The translations under genes were made by a program, and so were the position numbers. Under the pieces are notes generated by a model. That model was not told the DNA's origin, searched no databases, and saw only the letters and a list, made by a program, of their open reading frames with translations. Shown here in pieces: positions 8,165-15,117 of a stretch of DNA of 64,000 nt. Numbering within the stretch: position 1 is the stretch's first letter; every line of letters starts with the position of its first letter. Source of the DNA: Saccharothrix sp. ALI-22-I (GTDB taxonomy: Bacteria > Actinomycetota > Actinomycetes > Mycobacteriales > Pseudonocardiaceae); assembly GCF_001984175.1 (NCBI RefSeq), contig NZ_MTQP01000066.1:496001-560000 (forward strand). The letters are read 5' to 3'.

Positions 8165-10914
8165 CCGAGGTGTCCCACCAGACCGGTCCGGGTCTGCACG
8201 CCGAGCTTGCGGTAGGCGTTGGACAGGTGGCTCTCGACCGTGCGCACGGTGACGAACAACGCCGCCGCGATCTCCCGGTTCGTCCTGCCCTCGGCGGCCA
8301 GCACGGCGACGCGGCGCTCGCTGCCGGTCAGCATGTTCGCCGGCGCCGCGGTCAGGCCGGGCATCCGGCCGCCGGCGCGCATGAGCCCGGACCGGGCGGC
8401 GGCCGCCGCCGAGAGGTCACCGCACCGCACCGCGAGGTCCACCGCGGTCCGGAAGTGCCTGCGGGCGGGCTTCTCCCGGCCCTCGGCCAGCAGCGTGTGG
8501 CCGAGCACGGTCCGCGCCTCGACCTCGTACAGCCGGGCGCCGGACCTGGTCAGCTCACCTACCGCCGCCTCAAGCACGTCCGCTCTCGCCCGATCGGACG
8601 TGATCAGGCCCTGGGCCAGCAAGGCGTACCCGCGGGCGGCGGTGGTGTCCCAGCTCGCGGCCCACTCCGCGCCGCGCTCGACCAGGTCGACCGCGTCGGC
8701 GGGCCGGCCGAGGTCGGCGAGCAGCGTGGTCGCGTCGAGCCACCACGGCACCAGCACCGGGTTGCGCACGCTCATCGCGTCCAGCTCCCGGCCGCACCGC
8801 AGCAACACCTCCAGCGCGCCCTCGCAGTCGCCCGCGGCCACCAACTCGCGACCGCGCCCGATCATCTCGATGCCGTACTCCAGCACGCTGCGCGGCTCTC
8901 CGCCCGAGTCGGGCAGCCACTGCGCCGCAGCGCCGTTCCCGTCCCGGCGCACGCGCGCCGCGTCCACGACGGTCCGCGCCCACGCGTTGTTGACCTTCCA
9001 CCCCGCCGCCTCCACCACGCCGAGCGCGTGTTCGGCGTCCGCCTCGGCGTCGGCCAGCTCGCCGGTGTCGAGTCGGAGGGACGCCCGCGCGACGAGGGTC
9101 AGGTAGTGGCTCCAGGCGTCACCGCGACGCGAGGTGTCGGTCAACGCCGTGTCCAACAGGGCCAGCGCGGCGCCCGGATCGCCGGCGAAGTGGAGCACGA
9201 TGCCGGGGTACACGTCCCACCAGTCGTGCGGCTCGATCCGCCGGTCCGCGCCGAGGCCGATCAGCTCCAGCGCGCGGCGCGGCGAACCGCCGGACAGCAT
9301 CTCGGTGCGCGCCAACTGGTGCGCCAGCCGCCGTTCACTCGTGGTCCGACCGGCCGGCGCCGCGGTCGCGCGACCACGCACCACCGCCTCGGCCGTCGTG
9401 CGGAGGTTGCCGAAACCGAGCACCAGCGCGGTCAGGTCGACCAGCACCCGCAGGTCGGCGTCGGCGTCGGCGGGCAGGCCCGTCAACGCGTCCAGGATGA
9501 CCGAGACCGAGTGCGCGGACCGCCGCGCACCGAGGGCGACCATCGCGTACCGGACCGCGAGGGACGCCTTCACCACGGGCTCGGCGATACCCGCCAGTGC
9601 CTCGGTGAACGCGGTCAGCGCGGCGGCCGGGTCCGTCTGCGCGAGCACCATCGCCAGCTCGACCCGCGTGTCCACCTGGTCCGGCACGGCGTCGAGCACG
9701 CGGCGCAGGTACTCCACCGCGACCTCCGGCGTGCCGGCCGAGGCCGCCGACCGGGCGGCTCCGCTCAACGCCGACAGCATCCACGGCTCCGCCGGCGTCG
9801 GCACGGCCACGAGCTGACGCGCGATCTCCTCGTCGGGACGCCCCAGGTCGGCCAGCAACCGGGCCGCGCGCACCCGCAACGCCGCCATCTCCGCGGGGTC
9901 CAACGCGGCGAGCAGGCTGTCGCGCACGGGTTCGGTGCGGAACTCCACGCCGCTCGGAGCCAGGACGCGGAAGTACACCAGCGCGGCGCGTGCGGCCGAC
10001 GCGACCGCCGTGGACATCCCGAACAGCGCCGCGATCACGTCCGGCGACGCGGCGTCGTCGAGCAGCGCCACGCCGGTGGCGTACTGGCGGATCGGTTCGC
10101 TCTGCACGCTCAGCCACGTCTCCGTGCAGGCGATCGCCCATTCGGAGCCCACCCGGGCGACGTCCGACGCGGACGTCCCGGCCGCCAGGTCCTCGGCTTG
10201 CAGGCCCTCGGCCCGCAGCCGGGTCAGCAGCCCGCGCATCATCATGGCGTTGCCGGCGGTCAGTTCCATGCACACGGCCACGAGTTCGTCGTCCGGCTGG
10301 ATGCCGAGCTCCTGGGCGATGAACTCGGCGATCTCCTCGGCGCTCAGCGGAGCCAGGTGGACCAGGGTCGTGTGGATGGCGCCGTCCAGGTCGGTGAACC
10401 GCACGTCGCCCACGCCGTGTTCGCCGGACGGGAGCGCCAGCACGACGAGCAGCGGCAGGCCGGCCGCACGCCGGAGCAGGAAGTCGAGCCAGCGCGCGGT
10501 GGCGACGTCGCAGTAGTGGGCGTCGTCCACCATGAGCACGACGGGACGCTCGGCGGCGAGTACCGCCACGTGCCGGTAGAGGCGGTGCAGCAGCGCGTAG
10601 TCGTCCGGGCGCGCCTGGTCGGACGGCGGGGGCAGCAGGTCGTCGGCCCCCGCGCCCAACAGGGCCCGCAGCGGGGCGAACAGCGGCGCACCGGGCATGC
10701 AGATGGCGTGTGCGACCACGACGTCGTAGTTGTCACGCAGGGCGTCACGGGCGCGTTCGAGGACCGTCGAGCGACCGATGCCCAGCGGGCCGGTCAGCAG
10801 CAGCGCGCCGCCCGGCGCCCGGAACGCGACCTCCTCGACCCTGGCGCGGATCGTCGCGACCGCGGCGTCCCGCCCGACCGGTGCCCCGACGACCGCGCTC
10901 CGGCGTTCCGCCAT
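8161..10914 (-). CDS. LAL-family regulator with Walker A Lys-to-Arg change
   Basis: 917 residues. Walker A is GPLGIGRS (about residues 42-49) with Arg where Lys is expected; Walker B is VVLMVDDAHYCD. The last ~55 residues are a LuxR HTH (LTGSERRVAVLAAEG, then EIAAALFVTVRTVESHL). First gene of the three-LAL transcript. The ATG at 10914 follows GGGGAG by five bases, and a GTG one codon earlier is equally in frame. ATP binding may be weakened, although Arg-containing P-loops exist in signalling ATPases. The promoter should lie in the gene-free stretch upstream (10918-11334). Confidence 0.83.
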   Translation of the reverse strand: MAERRSAVVGAPVGRDAAVATIRARVEEVAFRAPGGALLLTGPLGIGRSTVLERARDALRDNYDVVVAHAICMPGAPLFAPLRALLGAGADDLLPPPSDQARPDDYALLHRLYRHVAVLAAERPVVLMVDDAHYCDVATARWLDFLLRRAAGLPLLVVLALPSGEHGVGDVRFTDLDGAIHTTLVHLAPLSAEEIAEFIAQELGIQPDDELVAVCMELTAGNAMMMRGLLTRLRAEGLQAEDLAAGTSASDVARVGSEWAIACTETWLSVQSEPIRQYATGVALLDDAASPDVIAALFGMSTAVASAARAALVYFRVLAPSGVEFRTEPVRDSLLAALDPAEMAALRVRAARLLADLGRPDEEIARQLVAVPTPAEPWMLSALSGAARSAASAGTPEVAVEYLRRVLDAVPDQVDTRVELAMVLAQTDPAAALTAFTEALAGIAEPVVKASLAVRYAMVALGARRSAHSVSVILDALTGLPADADADLRVLVDLTALVLGFGNLRTTAEAVVRGRATAAPAGRTTSERRLAHQLARTEMLSGGSPRRALELIGLGADRRIEPHDWWDVYPGIVLHFAGDPGAALALLDTALTDTSRRGDAWSHYLTLVARASLRLDTGELADAEADAEHALGVVEAAGWKVNNAWARTVVDAARVRRDGNGAAAQWLPDSGGEPRSVLEYGIEMIGRGRELVAAGDCEGALEVLLRCGRELDAMSVRNPVLVPWWLDATTLLADLGRPADAVDLVERGAEWAASWDTTAARGYALLAQGLITSDRARADVLEAAVGELTRSGARLYEVEARTVLGHTLLAEGREKPARRHFRTAVDLAVRCGDLSAAAAARSGLMRAGGRMPGLTAAPANMLTGSERRVAVLAAEGRTNREIAAALFVTVRTVESHLSNAYRKLGVQTRTGLVGHLG

Positions 10915-11334
10915 CACCGCTCCCCGGCTCCTGCTGCGGACTCCACTCGCCCCGTTCCCGGTCGGCGTCCGAGCAGCGAGAGGATGTCACTGGTACGCAA
11001 GGGTTCCGGAAAGTCCACAAAGGCCGACAGTCCACCGTCGCCAGACTTCACCAGGCTCACGTCCGTTCCACAGGTGGTACAGCGTTCGATATGAAGAACA
11101 GACTAGTAGTGATGAAGTCCACTCCAACTCCACCTGCGCAAGACTGCGGTTCACACCGTGGATCGCGACGGACACGCTCTGAAGTCAGCTTAGCCCAATC
11201 GGAAGAGCAGTCTCAAAGAACGACCACGAACCCTACGATCGGCGGGTGCCCGACGGCTACGCTCCGTAAATCCGGAGTATGCCGGAGAACGATCGGCCCT
11301 GTCGAACGGGTGTCGAACGCAACGCGAGGGCGGC
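10915..11334. other. Gene-free region upstream of the LAL operon
   Basis: About 420 bases with lower GC than the surroundings and no frame with actinomycete codon bias on either strand. It lies 5' of the LAL operon and 3' of the minus-strand IclR gene, so it should contain the LAL promoter and any operator. I could not identify a convincing -10/-35 pair or a strong palindrome. Confidence 0.5.
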
Positions 11335-12114
11335 TCAGAAACGGGTCGGCCGGGACAGTTCGCCGGCCAACGCGGTGAGGTCCGAGACGAGGCCCACACG
11401 CAGCTCCGGCGTCAGCCGCGCGGTCAGCAGGATCGCGGCGACCGAGGTGGGGGTGTCGCGTCCCGGCACGGCGACGGCGAGGCACGTGACGCCCTCGGTG
11501 TGCTCACCGTCGTCCACCGCGTACCCGCGTGCCCGGGTGTCGTCGAGGTCACCGCGCAGCGCGTCGAACGTGCGGTGGGACTGCTCGGTGAGCACGGGCA
11601 ACTCCCTGACCAGGGCCAGCCGGTCGTCGAGGTCGTCCGGCGGCAACGCGGCCAGCATCGCCTTGCCGACCGCCGTCACGACCGCGGGCATCCGCTTGCC
11701 GATCTCGCCGGCCAGCCACACCGGCTGCGAGCCGTCGTGGCGGGCGAGGTGCACGACCTCGACGTCGTCGAGCACGGCGAGGAGCACCGTCTCGCGCGAC
11801 ACCACCGTGCAGGTGTCCACGGCACGGCGGAACTCCCCGACGACGTCGGTGCACGCCAGGAAGCCCTGCCCCAGTTCGACCACCTTGTGGCCGAGCGCCC
11901 AGCGCCCGTCCACCCGTCGGATCATCCGGGTGCCTTCGAGCGCGGCGCACAGGTTGGCGACGGTGGACTTGGCCAGGTCCAGCGAACGCGCCAGTTCGGC
12001 GATGCCCAGCGGCCGGCCCTGCCGGGCCAGCTCCTCCAGCAGGGCGACCGCACGGGTCACCGCGGGCGCTCTGCTGTCCACCGAACGCCAAGAGGGCGTC
12101 TCGCCGACCGCCAC
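11335..12114 (-). CDS. IclR-family transcriptional regulator
   Basis: 259 residues. The N-terminal winged HTH (about residues 15-75) includes LGIAELARSLDLAKSTVANL, and the rest is the IclR effector-binding domain ending in the typical RLTPELRVGLVSDLTALAGEL. The GTG start at 12114 has GAGGGAG six bases before it. It lies just downstream of the idonate/gluconate dehydrogenase remnants on the same strand, so it may have been the local regulator of that sugar-acid pathway (inference). The frame is intact although its probable targets are broken. Confidence 0.85.
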   Translation of the reverse strand: MAVGETPSWRSVDSRAPAVTRAVALLEELARQGRPLGIAELARSLDLAKSTVANLCAALEGTRMIRRVDGRWALGHKVVELGQGFLACTDVVGEFRRAVDTCTVVSRETVLLAVLDDVEVVHLARHDGSQPVWLAGEIGKRMPAVVTAVGKAMLAALPPDDLDDRLALVRELPVLTEQSHRTFDALRGDLDDTRARGYAVDDGEHTEGVTCLAVAVPGRDTPTSVAAILLTARLTPELRVGLVSDLTALAGELSRPTRF

Positions 12115-12150
12115 GGAATTCTCCCTCGCATTCGAACCAGCCCGCGGAAA

Positions 12151-12722
12151 CTACCCCGGGATCGTGAAGTCGAGCAGGACCTTGCACGAGCGCGCCGGGT
12201 CCCCGGCCAGCTCGAACGCCTCGGCCACGCGGTCGACCGGCGGCACCGCGCTCACCACCGGGTCGACGTCCAGCTCGCCGAGCCGGGGCAGCACCTCGTC
12301 CAGCTCGCCGTCGAACCGGAACGACCCGACGACCCGCAGTTCCCTGGTGACGATCAGGTTCGCCGCGACCGGCGCGTCACCCGGCGGCAGGAGCCCCAGG
12401 CCGACCACGGTCCCGCCGCGGCGCACCGAGCGCAGGCACGTCGAGAACCCGGCCGGGCTGCCCGACGACTCGATCGCGACGTCGGCCTCCACCTCCACCG
12501 GCTCCCCCGCCGGGAACGTGTGCGGCGCGCCGACCGCGCGGGCCACGTCGAGGGGGCGCGAGTGCACGTCGATCACCACGACCTCGGCGGCCCCGGACGC
12601 CTTGAGCACCGCGACGACGAGGCAGCCGAGGCGACGAGGCCTTCGGCCAGGCGCGCCCCGATCCCCTTGCCCGAACCGGTGACCAGCGCGAGCCGGCCGG
12701 TGAGGTCGAACAGGGAGGTCAT
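12151..12722 (-). pseudogene. Fused remnants: gluconate 5-dehydrogenase-like SDR start and idonate dehydrogenase-like end
   Basis: From ATG 12722 the frame reads as an SDR N-terminus (MTSLFDLTGRLALVTGSGKG) like gluconate 5-dehydrogenase, but only about 30 codons survive. Near 12630-12645 the coding signal jumps to another frame. There it continues as the C-terminal half of a zinc-type alcohol dehydrogenase resembling L-idonate 5-dehydrogenase, from VVAVLKASGAAEVVVIDVH to CKVLLDFTIPG. The NAD-binding start and the catalytic zinc domain of the latter are missing. The junction lies in a repetitive CTCGTCGCC/CTCGTCGTC stretch, consistent with deletion at microhomology. Neither half can be functional. 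Both partners occur together in idn operons, so one deletion could have created this. Confidence 0.75.
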
Positions 12723-12930
12723 GCGGCGACCTTTCCGGTGTGGTGGGGGCATCAGAGCGGCGCGGTCGGAGAGGTGCCCGTATATGGAACAGCGTCCCAC
12801 TCGCTGGACGCAACCGACGCACCTTGCCAAAGCGCCATTCGTCGCGAAATACCGCGATACACGGAAAAAATTCCGGGCCGCTTCCGAATCCCGCGCAAAT
12901 CCACTCCGCCAAGGCGTCCGGCACACCGCC

Positions 12931-13215
12931 ATGTGGCGCAATGGCGCGGTGATCGAGTTGAAGCTGTCCCCGGAGAACCACACGGTCACCACACCCGACG
13001 GCGCCCGGGCGCGACTCACCCCGGCGGAGTTCCGCGTGCTGGCGTACCTGCTGGCCAACCGCGGCAGGGTGCTGACCGTCGAGGAGATCACCACCGCGAC
13101 CGGGGTGCGCTGCATCCGGTCGGCCGTGAGCAAGCTGCGCTACAAGCTCGGACCCGCCCGTCTGCTCATCCACGGCGTCTACGGCATCGGGTACCTGCTG
13201 CGCGAACACGTCTGA
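12931..13215 (+). CDS. Stand-alone winged-helix (OmpR/PhoB-type) DNA-binding protein
   Basis: 94 residues, almost entirely one PhoB-type winged helix: LTPAEFRVLAYLLANRGRVL, then SAVSKLRYKL and the wing IHGVYGIGYLL. There is no receiver domain. ATG 12931 was chosen because codon bias is strong from there. An in-frame ATG at 12784 has a better ribosome site (GGAGAGG), but the intervening sequence has low third-position GC and no domain similarity. It could be an orphan regulator or the surviving end of a response regulator. It is convergent with the GH32-like gene 18 bases away. Confidence 0.65.
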   Translation: MWRNGAVIELKLSPENHTVTTPDGARARLTPAEFRVLAYLLANRGRVLTVEEITTATGVRCIRSAVSKLRYKLGPARLLIHGVYGIGYLLREHV

Positions 13216-13233
13216 CCTCGGCGGCGCGCGACT

Positions 13234-14481
13234 CTAGGTGTCGGCGATCGTCCACAACGAACTCGGCGTGACCGCCAAGGCGTCGTCACGCGGCGGTCCG
13301 ATCGGCAGCAGCGCCCGGACCGGGTGCGGTCTGCGGCCCGACTTCGGGGGACACCGCGCCGAGTGGTCCACCGCGGACAGGACGAACACGTCGTCCGCGT
13401 ACACCTCCACGTAGTCGCCGACGGCCAACACGCGCAACTCCGCGGCCGGCTCGTCCAGCACGACCTTCCGGTCACCGAACGAGATCCGGCGCGCGCCCTC
13501 GGTCCAGGTGAGCGAAGGACCGTCGGCACGCAACACGACCTCGCCGGGACCGTCGCAGCCGATCCCGAGGAGCCCGTCGGTCGGCCCGGTCCGCGTCTGA
13601 CCCGAGAGGTGGTCCTCGGTGCCGCACCACCAGCGCAGCCGGGGCCGGCCTCCGGTCGTGTCGAGGACCTTGGGTTGCGCCAGCACGCCGTCGGTCGAGC
13701 CGCCCCGCCTGGACACGGTGTGCAGCAACAGCATTGCGCCGTCGGCGTCGCGGACCAATCGCGGTGCGTGGCAGCCTTCGGGCGCGATCGGACCGCAGGG
13801 CTCCCACGGTCCGCCTAACTCCGGCGCGGCCCATGCCTCGATCCGGCGGGGCCGACCGACGACGGCCAGCAACAGCCACCCGTCCGGTGTCCGCTCCACC
13901 ACGGGACCGCCGAGCCCGTCGAGGTCACCGGGCGGCTCCAGCGGAGGACGCACCTCCCACTCCACCAGATCGTCGGACACCGCGAGACCGATGACGCCGG
14001 CCCGGCTGTCCCGCCCGGTCGCGCCCACCACCATCGCCCAGCGCTCGGCGTCCCCGTCGACCAGGAACGGATCACGCCAGTCGTTCACGCCGTACCACCG
14101 CGGATCGGGTCGTACCACCGGGTCCGCGGACACCCGCAGCCAGCCCGAGCCGTCGCCGCTCGCGGTGAACGCCAACCCGGTCCCCTCGGTCCGCCGACCG
14201 TCGGCCAGTCCCGTGTAGAGCATCGCGGTCTGCACGCCCAACCCGAAGACGTGCGGGCCCCGGATCGCCGCGCTGTCGAACGCGCCGGGCCCGGCGACGC
14301 CGAAGCACGGGCCGCGCGTCTCCCACGACACGAGGTCGGTCGACACCGCGTGCCCGAACGACGTGAAGCCGGCGCGGTCACCGTGGTCCAGCGCTCGCTG
14401 GGCGTGCACGAGGTGGTAGTGAGCGCCGCGGCGCAGCACGGTGAAGCCGTCCAGGAGCGAGCCGGGTGGCGCGTAGCGCAT
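13234..14481 (-). CDS. GH32-like five-bladed beta-propeller glycosidase
   Basis: 415 residues with repeated propeller strands typical of clan GH-J and related families. A WRDPFL motif (R136-D137-P138) matches the conserved RDP of GH32, and Asp11 in SLLDGF is positioned like the usual nucleophile of the NDPNG motif, though that motif is degenerate. A Glu near residue 197 (PVVERTPDGW) may be the acid/base. There is no signal peptide, so it is probably cytoplasmic and may act on imported fructosides or a similar sugar. Substrate cannot be fixed; GH43 or GH68 membership is the main alternative. It begins a divergent region opposite the LanB-like gene. Confidence 0.68.
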   Translation of the reverse strand: MRYAPPGSLLDGFTVLRRGAHYHLVHAQRALDHGDRAGFTSFGHAVSTDLVSWETRGPCFGVAGPGAFDSAAIRGPHVFGLGVQTAMLYTGLADGRRTEGTGLAFTASGDGSGWLRVSADPVVRPDPRWYGVNDWRDPFLVDGDAERWAMVVGATGRDSRAGVIGLAVSDDLVEWEVRPPLEPPGDLDGLGGPVVERTPDGWLLLAVVGRPRRIEAWAAPELGGPWEPCGPIAPEGCHAPRLVRDADGAMLLLHTVSRRGGSTDGVLAQPKVLDTTGGRPRLRWWCGTEDHLSGQTRTGPTDGLLGIGCDGPGEVVLRADGPSLTWTEGARRISFGDRKVVLDEPAAELRVLAVGDYVEVYADDVFVLSAVDHSARCPPKSGRRPHPVRALLPIGPPRDDALAVTPSSLWTIADT

Positions 14482-14557
14482 GTGCTGAGCGTCTCGCCAG
14501 TGCCGCTAGGGAAATACCCACACTGTGTCTCAATTGGACGTTACTCGGCACGAGCAG

Positions 14558-14604
14558 CCGTTGGTGCGGGACGAAGACCGACGTGATCCGCCCCGCACCA
14601 ACGG
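14558..14604. repeat. Perfect 13-bp inverted repeat, 21-base loop
   Basis: CCGTTGGTGCGGG at 14558-14570 pairs perfectly with CCCGCACCAACGG at 14592-14604. The loop is long for an intrinsic terminator and no T-run follows, so it could be an operator or an RNA stem in a 5' region. Confidence 0.7.
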
Positions 14605-14712
14605 TTCATCCCGATACCAGCGCCAGGGGGCGCGGAAACGGCGCGGGTATCGGCGACGCCGTCCCCCAGATGTTCACCGAGGACGGCGGGCTTTGGTGTT
14701 TCCCGGCTGGAC

Positions 14713-14753
14713 GGTTCGGCGCCGGCACCCGAATGTGACGCCGGCGCCGAACC
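14713..14753. repeat. Perfect 14-bp inverted repeat, 13-base loop
   Basis: GGTTCGGCGCCGGC at 14713-14726 pairs with GCCGGCGCCGAACC at 14740-14753. It is the second strong hairpin of the divergent region, about 110 bases from the first. Terminator-like in form, but no annotated gene ends immediately beside it. Confidence 0.7.
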
Positions 14754-14865
14754 AGTCCCACCGATCTCCGGATCGTCCGCCGGCGACCGAAGACGGCTGG
14801 CACCACCCTGCGTGCCACCCCCAACCTAGAGGCGGACCGCGGACGGGTTGAGCTGTTTCCGACCG

Positions 14866-15117
14866 ATGCGCAGATTCTTCCGCGTTCGTCGCAAACCCGC
14901 TCTCACCGACGCGTCGACACCCGATGCCGCACAGACTGGGCTTGTCCTCGTAAATACCGACGCGCCCGCTGGAACTGCCTGGCAGATTCCCCGGTGCCGA
15001 TTCCGGTACATGTCAAGCACACCGGACCGAACTTCGTGCGACGACACAGGAAGGCTCGCCGATGCCAGGAACCGCGACCGTGGAGAGCGAAGCCGCACAC
15101 CTCTCCGGCACTCGTGA
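14866..15117 (+). other. Weak candidate peptide ORF overlapping the LanB start
   Basis: An 83-codon frame from ATG 14866 overlaps the LanB gene by 56 bases. The middle contains two Cys and a cluster of Ser/Thr (YMSSTPDRTSCDDTG), the residue types LanB enzymes modify. Against it: no ribosome site, third-position GC of only about two thirds, and an arginine-rich end that simply shadows the LanB start. Listed only because the dehydratase otherwise has no visible substrate. Confidence 0.15.

Larger units (their letters stand above)
14482..15061. other. Divergent 580-base intergenic region with two strong hairpins
   Basis: Separates the minus-strand GH32-like gene from the plus-strand LanB-like gene. 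It holds two perfect GC-rich inverted repeats (listed separately) and no long frame with normal codon bias. Because no other gene lies here, the hairpins are unlikely to be simple 3' terminators unless small transcripts are missed. A weak candidate peptide ORF is listed separately. Confidence 0.5.

Noticed and set aside
12784-12930. Longer start for the winged-helix protein at ATG 12784
   Set aside because: Despite a better ribosome site, the 49 codons have low third-position GC and no domain resemblance; kept only as an alternative.
14525-14851. 108-codon plus-strand frame across the two hairpins
   Set aside because: Arg/Pro-rich without codon bias or ribosome site; the hairpins account for the sequence.
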